A DNA stretch of 64,000 bases. It comes from Cellulomonas sp. JZ18 (GTDB lineage: Bacteria; Actinomycetota; Actinomycetes; Actinomycetales; Cellulomonadaceae). The notes beneath the pieces were generated by a model, which was not told the origin of the DNA, did not search any database, and saw only the letters and a program-made list of their open reading frames with translations. The stretch lies in NCBI RefSeq assembly GCF_009720485.1, contig NZ_CP045245.1, positions 868,001 to 932,000 of the forward strand, in the 5' to 3' direction. This document shows positions 7,849-16,203 of the stretch, one piece after another. A program made the position numbers and the translations under genes. Positions within the stretch are counted from its first letter, which is position 1, and every line of letters begins with the position of its first letter.

Positions 7849-9000
7849 TCAGCGCTCGTCGCGCAGGACCTGCCGCTCGTACGACCCGTCCTCGAGCTCC
7901 ACGGTGAACGGCTCGGGCTCCCAGTCGCCCGTGCGCACCACGTACACGAGCGACGGCTCGCCCGTCGACCGCTGCGCCTCGAGCACCTGCACCCGCCAGC
8001 CGGCCCGCTCGTCCCAGAACCACGTACCCCTGTCGTCGGGCACGTGGTAGCCGGGCCCGGCCGCCTCGTACAGCAGGTCCTCGGCCTCCCGGACGAGGTC
8101 GTCCTCGGGGGCGTCGACGTGCAGCACCCAGTGGTCCGGCGCGGGGTGGCGCACCGAGAGCAGCCGACCCTCGACGAGCGGCACGGACGCGGGGAAGTCC
8201 TCGGGGAGCCCGGCGAGCGGCGCGCGCGGCGGAGCCACCTCGAGGGTGCCGACCCAGCGGGCGGCGTCGGCCTCGGCGGTGGGCGACGCCCGGTCCAGCA
8301 GGACGACGTCGTACTCCCCGGCGGGCAGGCGGCCGTCGGGGTCGTCGCAGGGCCGCAGGTCGACGCCGAGACGGTGGAGCACGAGCGTCTCGTCCTCCCC
8401 GACGTCCTCCGGGCGCGGCCCGGTGCGGTCGTCGCCGCTGTCCGGCTCGTACCACGGCGACACCGTCACCTGGAGCTCGTCCGGCGTCGAGACGGCGACG
8501 ACGACGCCGTCGTCCGCGACCACCGGCGTCAGGGGTGCCGTGTCGGTGCCGGACACGACCAGCTCCGCGCCCGGGACCTCCTGCGGCAGCGCACGCCACG
8601 CCGCGAGCGTCGCGGTCGACCCGCCCCACGACCCGAGGCGGTCGGTGGGGCGCAGGTCCGACTCCAGGGCCTCCTGCGGGGCCACCGCGAGGGACTCGAG
8701 CCGCGCGTCCGGCGCCGGCAGGTCCGCGACGGACGAGCCGCACGTGCCCGGCACCGCGTCGGGCCGCGCCGCGACGACCGGCGACGACGCGAGCCCCGGC
8801 GCCACCAGCGCCACCGCCCCCGCCGCGCTCGCGGCCACCGCGCCGCCCGCTCCCGCGCGCACCGCCCGCCGCCGCCGCACGCGCGCGGCGATCCGGTGCA
8901 CCGTGACGGCCGCGGTCGGGTCGCTCGGCCGCGCGAGCGTCGAGGCCCGGCCGGCCGCGTCGGCGATGTCGGTCAGGGCCAGGTCCAGCCGTGTGCTCAT
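7849..9000 (-). CDS. Membrane protein coupled to an ECF sigma factor (possible anti-sigma)
   Basis: A 383-residue protein of unknown family. Residues 1-50 are cytoplasmic-looking and Arg-rich (RIAARVRRRRAVRAGAGG), a single membrane helix follows (about 51-70), and the remaining 300 residues are acidic and probably outside the cell, with two cysteines (in GTCGSS and LRPCDD) that could form a disulfide. The ATG at 9000 overlaps the stop of the sigma-factor gene (ATGA). That coupling and the one-helix layout are typical of an anti-sigma factor or a sigma-controlled membrane protein. I see no HXXXCXXC zinc anti-sigma motif, so the anti-sigma role is inferred from position only. Confidence 0.65.
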   Translation of the reverse strand: MSTRLDLALTDIADAAGRASTLARPSDPTAAVTVHRIAARVRRRRAVRAGAGGAVAASAAGAVALVAPGLASSPVVAARPDAVPGTCGSSVADLPAPDARLESLAVAPQEALESDLRPTDRLGSWGGSTATLAAWRALPQEVPGAELVVSGTDTAPLTPVVADDGVVVAVSTPDELQVTVSPWYEPDSGDDRTGPRPEDVGEDETLVLHRLGVDLRPCDDPDGRLPAGEYDVVLLDRASPTAEADAARWVGTLEVAPPRAPLAGLPEDFPASVPLVEGRLLSVRHPAPDHWVLHVDAPEDDLVREAEDLLYEAAGPGYHVPDDRGTWFWDERAGWRVQVLEAQRSTGEPSLVYVVRTGDWEPEPFTVELEDGSYERQVLRDER

Positions 9001-9586
9001 CGTGACCTCCGAGGGGTGGCGAGCGTGGTGACGAGGGTGTCGTCGGGGTGGTCGGCGGAGGCGTCGGCACCGCCGCGGCCGACGACGGGACCGAGGCGGG
9101 CCTCGAGGGCGCGCGTGCCGTCGGACAGGTACCGCTTCACCGCGCCGACGGACAGGGAGAGCGTCTCGGCGACCTGCGCGACGGTGAGGTCGTCGAAGTG
9201 CCGCAGCACCATGCACGCCCGCACGCGCGGCGGCAGCGTGGCGAGGGCCTGCTGCACGGTCAGCCGCGTCGTGACGACGTGCTCCGGGCCCGCCTCCGGC
9301 CCGTCCGGGGGCTCGTCTCGGGCACGGCGCTCAGGTGCCGGATGGCCGCCCAGTGGCGGCGGCGCCGGAACCCGTCGACGTAGGTGGTGAGCACCGCACG
9401 GCGCACGTACGCCTCGGCGGACACGACCTCCCGCGTGCCACGGCCACGGGTGAACGTGCGCACCAGGGCGTCCTGCACGAGGTCCTCCGCCTCGCGCAGG
9501 TCCCCGGTCAGCAGGTACGCGTACCCGACCAGCGCGCGACCGCGCGTGCGGACGAGCTCGTCGAGCGCGTCCTCCCAGCTCGTCAC
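8997..9586 (-). CDS. ECF sigma factor (SigE-like), reading frame broken near 9307-9311
   Basis: An RNA polymerase sigma factor of the ECF group. From GTG 9586 (GGAGG six bases upstream) the first frame encodes region 2, including LTGDLREAEDLVQDALVRTF and VRRAVLTTYVDGFRRRRH. Region 4 lies in the next frame, with LPPRVRACMVLRHFDDLTVA and the helix-turn-helix ETLSLSVGAVKRYLS. The shift falls at a run of five G on the plus strand (9307-9311); one more G would give a continuous protein of about 196 residues, a normal ECF length. As the sequence stands the protein would lack region 4 and be inactive. It is coupled to the membrane-protein gene downstream, which suggests a sensing pair at the envelope. 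Confidence 0.85.
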
Positions 9587-9769
9587 GGCCACCTCCGCGG
9601 GTCCGGCACGCCCGACGGCCGCGCTCACCCTCTCAGACGGGCGGGCGGGGCGGGAGGTTGGGGTGGAGGTCCGAACGGGTGACCGGGCACCCGGTGCGTG
9701 CCCACCTGTGGCGGCGCCGTCCCACGGTGCTTGAATGCAACGGGTTCGCACCGGGTGGGGAGGCGTGAC

Positions 9770-10105
9770 GTGGACGTGCAGGTGGAGCAGGAGGTCGTCG
9801 GCGCGCGCACGGTCGTGCACGTCGCCGGCGAGATCGACGTCGCCAGCGCGGACCTGCTGCGCGAACGGCTCGCGCGCACGGTCGCCGAGGGCGGCACCGA
9901 CCTCGTCGTCGACCTCACCGGCGTGACGTTCATGGACTCGACGGGCCTCGGCCTGCTGGTCGGCACGCTCAAGCGCGTGCGCACCGCGGGCGGCCGCATG
10001 GCGCTCGTGCTGGCGGCCGAGCCGCTGCTCAAGGTGTTCACCATCACCGGCCTGCACCAGGTGTTCACGATCCACCCGACCCTCGACGAGGCCCTCGCCG
10101 GCTGA
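9770..10105 (+). CDS. STAS-domain anti-anti-sigma factor
   Basis: A 111-residue single-domain STAS protein of the SpoIIAA/RsbV type. Such proteins bind an anti-sigma kinase when unphosphorylated and so release a sigma factor. The phosphorylation site is visible as FMDSTGLGLLVG with Ser57, and the preceding VVHVAGEIDVASADLLRERL block is the usual first strand-helix pair. The GTG at 9770 has GGGGAGG upstream; the open frame runs further upstream but adds no conserved sequence. No partner kinase or sigma gene is adjacent on this strand. The neighbouring ECF sigma factor belongs to a class not normally controlled by STAS switching, so the two are probably independent. Confidence 0.9.
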   Translation: MDVQVEQEVVGARTVVHVAGEIDVASADLLRERLARTVAEGGTDLVVDLTGVTFMDSTGLGLLVGTLKRVRTAGGRMALVLAAEPLLKVFTITGLHQVFTIHPTLDEALAG

Positions 10106-10273
10106 CCTGCGCCCGCGCGGCGCGGCCGCGCCCGTGACGAGCGCGGTGCGCCCGTCACGCACCGGTGCGACCCAGGTCACACCGTCTGGCTAGACTCGCC
10201 GGGTCCGGCGGCAACGGGGCCGTGCGGACCCGGCGCGCACAGGGGGTCGCGCCGCAGGTGTCGAGGAGGACGC

Positions 10274-12639
10274 ATGCAGCTCGGTGCCACGAGCATCACG
10301 ATCGTCTCCGCCATCGCCGTCGTCGCGGTGGCCGCCCTGGTCGTCGCGGCGGTGCTGCGGCGCCAGGTCCTGGCCGCCGGCGAGGGCACCGTGTCCATGC
10401 AGCGGATCGCCCAGGCGGTGCAGGAGGGGGCGTCGGCCTACCTGCGCCGGCAGTTCCGCACGCTCGCGCTGTTCGCCGCGATCGTCTGCGCGCTGCTGTT
10501 CCTGCTGCCTGGTGACACCGGCGTACGGGTGGGGCGGTCGTTCTTCTTCGTCGTCGGCGCCGCGTTCTCCGCCGCCATCGGGTTCCTCGGCATGTGGCTG
10601 GCCACGCGCGCGAACCTGCGCGTCGCGGCGGCCGCGTCGCTGCCGGGCGGCCGGGCCGAGGGGCCCGCATCGCGTTCCGCACCGGCGGCGTGGTCGGCAT
10701 GGCGGTCGTCGGTCTCGGCCTGCTCGGCGCCGCCGTCGTCGTCCTCGTCTACGGGGGCGACGCGCCCGCCGTGCTCGAGGGCTTCGGGTTCGGCGCCGCG
10801 CTGCTCGCCATGTTCATGCGCGTCGGCGGCGGCATCTTCACCAAGGCCGCGGACGTCGGCGCGGACCTGGTCGGCAAGGTCGAGCAGAACATCCCGGAGG
10901 ACGACCCGCGCAACGCGGCGACCATCGCCGACAACGTCGGCGACAACGTGGGCGACTGCGCCGGCATGGCGGCGGACCTGTTCGAGTCCTACGCGGTGAC
11001 CCTGGTCGCCGCGCTCATCCTCGGCCGCGCCGCCTTCGGCGAGGAGGGCATGGTCTTCCCGCTCGTCGTCACGGCGGTGGGTGCGCTCGTCGCCGCCCTC
11101 GGCGTCGCGATCACGCGCGTGCGCGGATCGGAGAGCGGCCTGACCGCCATCAACCGCGGCTTCTACGTGTCGGCGCTCGTGGGAGTCGTGCTCGCCGCGG
11201 TCGCCGCGTTCGCCTACCTGCCGTCGTCGTTCGCGGCGCTCACCGGCGGCACCGCCGGGCTCGAGGGGCACGCGGGCGACCCCCGGCTGGTCGCGTCCGC
11301 GGCCGTGCTCATCGGCGTCGTCCTCGCCGGCGTGATCCTGTGGGTGACCGGCTACTTCACGGGCACGACGAGCAAGCCGACGCTGCACGTCGCGCGGACG
11401 ACCCTCACCGGACCCGCGACCGTGGTGCTGTCGGGCATCGGCGTCGGGTTCGAGTCCGCGGTGTACACCGCGGGCATCATCGCCGCGGCGATCTGCGGGG
11501 TGTTCCTGCTCGCCGGCGGGTCCGTGCCGCTCGCGCTGTTCCTCATCGCGCTCGCGGGCTGCGGCCTGCTGACGACCGTCGGCGTCATCGTCGCGATGGA
11601 CACGTTCGGCCCTGTCAGCGACAACGCGCAGGGCATCGCGGAGATGTCGGGGGACGTGACGCCCGAGGGCGCGCAGATCCTCACGGACCTCGACGCGGTC
11701 GGGAACACGACGAAGGCCGTCACCAAGGGCATCGCGATCGCGACCGCCGTGCTGGCCGCCACGGCGCTGTTCGGCTCCTACGCGGACGCCGTCGCGCACG
11801 CGCTGCGCGACGTCACCGGTGAGGTCGGGGACGACCTCGTGGCCGCGATGCTGTCGTACGACATCATCAGCCCGGTCACGCTCGTCGGGGTCATCCTCGG
11901 CGGGGCGACCGTCTTCCTGTTCTCCGGCCTGGCCGTCGACGCCGTGACCCGTGCCGCCGGGGCCATCGTCTTCGAGGTGCGGCGCCAGTTCCGCGACAAC
12001 CCCGGGATCATGACCGGCGAGGTGCGGCCGGAGTACGGCAAGGTCGTCGACATCTGCACGCGCGACTCGCTGCGCGAGCTCGCGACGCCGGGTCTGCTGG
12101 CCGCGTTCGCCCCCATCGCCGTCGGCTTCGGCCTGGGTGTCGGGCCGCTCGCCGGCTTCCTCGCCGGTGCCATCGGATCGGGCGTGCTCATGGCCGTCTT
12201 CCTCGCCAACTCCGGCGGCGCGTGGGACAACGCGAAGAAGATCGTCGAGGACGGCAACTTCGGCGGCAAGGGCTCGGCCGCGCACGCCGCCGCGGTCATC
12301 GGCGACACGGTCGGCGACCCGTTCAAGGACACCGCCGGCCCCGCGATCAACCCCCTGATCAAGGTGATGAACCTCGTGTCGGTGCTCATCGCCCCGGCGG
12401 TCGTGCTCGTGTCCGTCGGGGACGACGCGAACCACACGGTGCGCCTCGCCATCGCGGTCGCGGCGACGCTCATCGCGTTCGGTGCGGTCGTCGCGTCCCG
12501 GCTGCGTGCGGCACGGGTCGACCGCGAGGGGCGCCTGGAGCAGGAGGCGGCCCTGGTGGAGGGACCGCGGGGCGACGGTCCCCACGACGGCGGGCGCGCC
12601 GCCGACGGGCGCCGGGCGGACGAGCAGCGCGTCGGCTGA
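10274..12639 (+). CDS. hppA: K+-insensitive proton-pumping pyrophosphatase, frame broken at 10660-10663
   Basis: A membrane H+-translocating pyrophosphatase that couples hydrolysis of pyrophosphate to proton export. The first frame (ATG 10274, GAGGAGG upstream) holds the first helices; the rest continues in another frame from about 10667. One extra G in the GGGG run at 10660-10663 joins them as ...AEGARIAFRTGG..., giving about 788 residues, close to the usual 700-800. The substrate site is clear: DVGADLVGKVEQNIPEDDPR, then NVGDNVGDCAGMAADLFESY, and near the C-terminus GDTVGDPFKDTAGPAINPL. The segment GNTTKAVTKG around residue 480 has Lys where potassium-dependent enzymes have Ala, so this should be the potassium-independent type. 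A strong terminator follows. Confidence 0.93.
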
Positions 12640-12663
12640 CCCGCCCGACGAGCAGCGCCCGGA

Positions 12664-12706
12664 CGAGCGAGCGCCCGGTCCCCCTCGGGGGCCGGGCGCT
12701 CGCTCG
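12664..12706. terminator. Hairpin terminator after hppA
   Basis: Perfect 15-base arms CGAGCGAGCGCCCGG (12664-12678) and its complement (12692-12706) enclose a 13-base loop. It sits 25 bases after the hppA stop and before a convergent lipoprotein gene, so it can end transcription from both sides. Confidence 0.8.
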
Positions 12707-12766
12707 TGCACGGGTCTGTCGTGCACCGGCTGGTCGTGCTCGGGCCGGTCGTGGTCGGACCGGCCC
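12707..12766. repeat. Four degenerate 15-bp tandem repeats
   Basis: Immediately after the hppA terminator are four 15-base units starting at 12707, 12722, 12737 and 12752. The two central units read TGCACCGGCTGGTCG and TGCTCGGGCCGGTCG; the outer ones are more diverged. The array fills the gap up to the convergent lipoprotein gene and is not inside a convincing reading frame. Confidence 0.6.
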
Positions 12767-12772
12767 GCGGCG

Positions 12773-13435
12773 TCACCGCCGCAGCGTGTAGGAGATGCTC
12801 AGCGGCTCGCTGCTCTCGTCGAGGGCGCTGGTCGTCGTGAGCGTGAGCGTGTCCTCGGTGCACGCGACCGTCGAGGCCGTCGGCGGGGCCGCCTGCATCG
12901 CGCCCTCGGCGGAGCCCTCGGGGATGTCGATCGGATCGCCGTTCATCGTGCCGGTCGTCGTGACGGTCAGGCCGCTGGTGTCCAGGTCCGACAGCGTCAG
13001 CTGGTCGCCCTCGAGCGCCCACGTACCGGTCATCGTCCCGGTCGAGGTGCCCTCGGTGACGATCTCCATGCCCTCGACCGACATCGAGACGCCGGACGTC
13101 ATGTCGGACGTCGTGGAGAACGCGCCGCCCTCGGCGAACTCGTACGTGCCCTCACCCGTGACGGTCATGCTCATGCCGCTCAGCTCCTCGCCACCGAGGG
13201 CGAACAGCTGGGCCATCGACTCCTGGAGGGCGGCGGTGTCGACCTGCCACGTGCCGAGGATGCACTCCTCGCTCGCGCCCCCGGCGGCCGCGTCCGGGGT
13301 CTCCTCGGCCGTCGCGGAGGCGGACTCGGACGGCGAGCCCGACGCCGTGGGCTCGGCCTCGCCGCCCCCCGTGCAGGCGGTCGTGAGCAGCAGGGCGGTC
13401 GCGGCCGTCGTGGCCAGGGCGAGCGGTCGTCGCAC
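12773..13435 (-). CDS. Secreted lipoprotein, unknown function
   Basis: A 220-residue protein with a Sec signal peptide and a lipobox-like end (LLLTTAC, Cys at about residue 21), so probably anchored outside the membrane. A Ser/Glu/Thr-rich linker follows (about 25-52), then a compact domain of about 165 residues starting at EECILGTWQVDT with alternating Gly/Thr/Ser strands. The pattern of strands ending in SISYTLRR and the GTW motif recall lipocalin-like or beta-barrel domains, but I do not assign a family. It contains two late cysteines (in EECILG and VACTED) that may pair. The GTG at 13435 has GAGGAG six bases upstream. The gene stands alone between two convergent and divergent neighbours. 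Confidence 0.75.
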   Translation of the reverse strand: MRRPLALATTAATALLLTTACTGGGEAEPTASGSPSESASATAEETPDAAAGGASEECILGTWQVDTAALQESMAQLFALGGEELSGMSMTVTGEGTYEFAEGGAFSTTSDMTSGVSMSVEGMEIVTEGTSTGTMTGTWALEGDQLTLSDLDTSGLTVTTTGTMNGDPIDIPEGSAEGAMQAAPPTASTVACTEDTLTLTTTSALDESSEPLSISYTLRR

Positions 13436-13645
13436 GGGTGTCTCCTCGTGGTGCTGCGCCGCGTGCAGGACCGGACGCGGCGATCGGCGGTGTCGCGGGT
13501 CCAACGTACGCGGTGGCTGTCCTGCGGGTCGCCCCCGGGCCGCACGCCCGTGCCTCCGCGCGCCGACGCGGCCTGCACCGGGAGCGGGCTCGTCCGGACC
13601 CGCTAGCCTCCCCGCGGAGACGCACGACCGACCGACGGAGGAGCC

Positions 13646-14359
13646 GTGCCCGCTCTCGACGACCGCACCCTGCGGGTGATGACGTACAACCTGCGCGGGC
13701 TGCGCCAGGAGGTCGACGCGCTGGTCGCCGTCGTGCGGGCCGTCGGGCCCGACGTGCTCGCGGTGCAGGAGCCGCCCCGGGGGCCGCTCGGGCGGCGGCG
13801 GCTGCGCGCGTTCGCCGCGCGCACCGGGCTGCGGGTCGCGGTCGGCGGCGGGGGCGCGCGCACGACCGCGCTGCTCGTCGCGCCCCACCGCGCCGTGCGC
13901 GACGCCCGCGCGCTGCGGCTGCCCTGGCGGTTCGGCCTGACGCGCCGGGGCGTGTCGACGGCACGCGTGGACGGGGTGCGGGTGGCCGTCGTGCACCTCG
14001 GCCTGCGGGCCGACGAGCGCGCCCGCCACGTGGACCTGCTCGTCCGACGGCTCGTCGCGGCCCAGGCCGGGGGGTCGCCCGTGCTCGTCGCCGGCGACCT
14101 CAACGAGCGTCCCGGCGGACCGTCGTGGCTGGCGCTGCACGGCGTCGGGGACGGGCTGCAGGACGCAGCCGTCGCCGGCGGCGACGAGCGCCCCACCTAC
14201 CCGGCGGACGCGCCGCGGCTGCGCATCGACGCCGTGCTCGCCGACCGGCGGCTCGCGGTGCAGGCGGCCCGCGTGCCCGACGAGGCGGCCGTGGGCGTCG
14301 CGAGCGACCACCGGCCGCTCGTGGTCGACCTCGCCCTGCCGGGCCGCTCCCGGGGCTGA
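13646..14359 (+). CDS. Endonuclease/exonuclease/phosphatase family protein
   Basis: A 237-residue cytoplasmic member of the EEP (DNase I-like) hydrolase superfamily. Its motifs appear in the family order: MTYNLRGL (residues 12-19, metal-binding Asn), LAVQEPPRG (Glu), VVHLGLRADER (His), VLVAGDLNERPG (Asp and Asn), and the terminal GVASDHRPLVVDLAL (Asp-His dyad). No signal peptide or membrane anchor is visible. Substrates in this superfamily range from nucleic acids to phospholipids and inositol phosphates, so the reaction cannot be named. The GTG at 13646 follows CGGAGGAG. The gene is divergent from the lipoprotein gene and 85 bases from the next start, so it may be co-transcribed with the methyltransferase. 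Confidence 0.88.
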   Translation: MPALDDRTLRVMTYNLRGLRQEVDALVAVVRAVGPDVLAVQEPPRGPLGRRRLRAFAARTGLRVAVGGGGARTTALLVAPHRAVRDARALRLPWRFGLTRRGVSTARVDGVRVAVVHLGLRADERARHVDLLVRRLVAAQAGGSPVLVAGDLNERPGGPSWLALHGVGDGLQDAAVAGGDERPTYPADAPRLRIDAVLADRRLAVQAARVPDEAAVGVASDHRPLVVDLALPGRSRG

Positions 14360-14444
14360 GCAGCCGTCGGCGACGGTGGCCCGGGCGGCGCGACCGGCAC
14401 CCGCGACCGCACCCGGGCGCCCGGGGCCCGGCGGCCCTGCGACG

Positions 14445-16013
14445 ATGGCGGGCGTGAACGCGCACCCCACCCCGGACGCCCCCGTCGTCGACGACGCCCT
14501 CGTGGCGGCCCTGCGGGAGGACCTCGCCGCCGCCGGGTACACGGTCGACGGCGTCGAGACCCTGCTCGGCCCCGTCGCGTCCGGCGCCCTGCACCGTGGC
14601 GAGGCGGTGCCGGCGCTGCGGGCGACGGCGGCGGCCGAGGACCCGGTGGCCACCCTCGTGCGGGCGTTCGTGCTGGGTGCGCCGGTACCGGCGCGTGCGG
14701 TGGCGCACGCGCTGCCGCGCGTCGGCGTGGACGGGGCGCGGCGCCTGGGCCTCGTCACGACGGCGGGTGCGGGCGTCGACGACGCCGTCCGCGCCGTCGT
14801 GGACCTGCGTCCCTACGCGGCCGTGGACGGTGCGGGCGAGGCCGCCTGGTGGGTCGTGTCCGACCTCGGTGAGCTCGCGACCGGCCGCGCGCTGCGCACG
14901 GACCACGTGCTGGGTGTCGGCGGCGCCTCGGTGACGCTCGCGCAGGCGACCGTGCGGACGCCGCGCGGGCGCGTGCTGGACCTCGGCACCGGCTGCGGGG
15001 TGCAGGCGCTGCACGCGGGGCGCCACGCGCAGCAGGTCGTCGCCACCGACCTGTCGGCACGGGCGCTGGCGTTCGCCCGGTTCACGACGGCCCTCGCCGG
15101 GCTCGGACCGGACCGCGTCGAGCTGCGGCAGGGGTCGATGCTCGAGCCCGTCGCCGGCGAGGCCTTCGACCTCGTCGTCAGCAACCCGCCGTTCGTCATC
15201 ACGCCGCGTCGTCCCGACGTGCCCGCCTACGACTACCGCGACGGCGGCCGCGCCGGTGACGACCTCGTGCGCGACCTCGTCACGGGTGTCGGGCAGGTGC
15301 TCGCCCCCGGCGGCGTCGCCCAGCTGCTCGCGAACTGGGAGGTGCGCCGCGGCGAGCGGTGGGACGAGCGGATCGGGGCGTGGGTCGACGCCGCCGGCCT
15401 CGACGCGTGGGTCGTCCGCCGCGACGAGCAGGACCCCGCCGAGTACGCGGAGACGTGGATCCGCGACGGGGGGACCACGCCGGCCGACGGCGCCGCGTGG
15501 CGCGACCTGTACGGCGCGTGGCTGGACGACCTGGCGTCGCGGGACGTCGAGACGGTCGCGTTCGGGATCGTGACGCTGCGCCGGCCGGTCTCGGGGGCGC
15601 CGACGCTGCGCCGGCTCGAGGACCGCACGGGGCCGGTGCGCCAGCCGCTCGGGCCCGTGCTCGCCGCCGGTCTGGAGGCGCACGACGACCTGGCCCGTCT
15701 CGACGACGCCGCCCTCGCGGACGTGCGGCTGCGCGTCGCCGGCGACGTCACCGAGGAGCGCTACCTCGAGCCGGGTGCCGTCGACCCGAACGTCGTCCTG
15801 CTGCGCCAGGGCGGCGGGTTCGGCGTGACCGTGCACGCGGGCACGGCGCTCGCGGCCTTCGTGGGCGCCTGCGACGGCGAGCTGACGACGGGACAGATCG
15901 TCGGCGCGCTCGCGGCCCTGCTGGACGTGCCCGCCGCGGACCTCGCCGCGGACCTCCTGCCCGCCGTCCGCGGCCTGGTCGCCGACGGCCTCCTCCACCT
16001 CCCGACCCCCTGA
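14445..16013 (+). CDS. N5-glutamine/N6-adenine-type methyltransferase with N- and C-terminal extensions
   Basis: A 522-residue S-adenosylmethionine-dependent methyltransferase. The Rossmann core lies at about residues 150-290, with VLDLGTGCGVQALH for SAM binding and LVVSNPPFVITPR carrying the NPPF motif of enzymes that methylate amide or exocyclic amino nitrogens (PrmC/HemK, DNA adenine and related enzymes). About 150 residues precede the core, including the DHVLGVGGASVTLAQ segment just before it, and about 170 follow, ending in a likely winged-helix region (GQIVGALAALLDVPAADLAA). This three-part layout is common for actinobacterial methyltransferases of unknown substrate. I started at ATG 14445; GTG 14454 is the alternative. 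Confidence 0.82.
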   Translation: MAGVNAHPTPDAPVVDDALVAALREDLAAAGYTVDGVETLLGPVASGALHRGEAVPALRATAAAEDPVATLVRAFVLGAPVPARAVAHALPRVGVDGARRLGLVTTAGAGVDDAVRAVVDLRPYAAVDGAGEAAWWVVSDLGELATGRALRTDHVLGVGGASVTLAQATVRTPRGRVLDLGTGCGVQALHAGRHAQQVVATDLSARALAFARFTTALAGLGPDRVELRQGSMLEPVAGEAFDLVVSNPPFVITPRRPDVPAYDYRDGGRAGDDLVRDLVTGVGQVLAPGGVAQLLANWEVRRGERWDERIGAWVDAAGLDAWVVRRDEQDPAEYAETWIRDGGTTPADGAAWRDLYGAWLDDLASRDVETVAFGIVTLRRPVSGAPTLRRLEDRTGPVRQPLGPVLAAGLEAHDDLARLDDAALADVRLRVAGDVTEERYLEPGAVDPNVVLLRQGGGFGVTVHAGTALAAFVGACDGELTTGQIVGALAALLDVPAADLAADLLPAVRGLVADGLLHLPTP

Positions 16014-16038
16014 CGGGCCGGCACGACCACGACGCCGC

Positions 16039-16104
16039 CCCGGCGACCCCGTGGAAGTGCACCGATCCTGCCCGTCGGTGGTGCACGGTCACGGGGTCGC
16101 CGGG
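16039..16104. repeat. 66-bp palindromic repeat, left copy
   Basis: Perfect 15-base arms CCCGGCGACCCCGTG (16039-16053) and its complement (16090-16104) enclose 36 bases that contain a further stem, GTGCACC (16057-16063) with GGTGCAC (16080-16086). Its reverse complement matches the right copy at 17171-17236 at 52 of 66 positions without gaps. It begins 26 bases after the methyltransferase stop and could also act as a terminator. Confidence 0.8.
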
Positions 16105-16203
16105 CGGGGCCGCGCCGCCGAGGCGCCCCCAGCCACGGGTGCGTCCCGGCCGCGTCCCCAGCCGGGGCACGTGTGGCCGGCCGGACCCGCGGCGGCGGGT
16201 CTC

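Noticed and set aside
9586..10105. STAS protein as regulator of the adjacent ECF sigma factor
   Set aside because: The genes are divergent, no anti-sigma kinase is present, and ECF sigma factors are not normally controlled by STAS partners.
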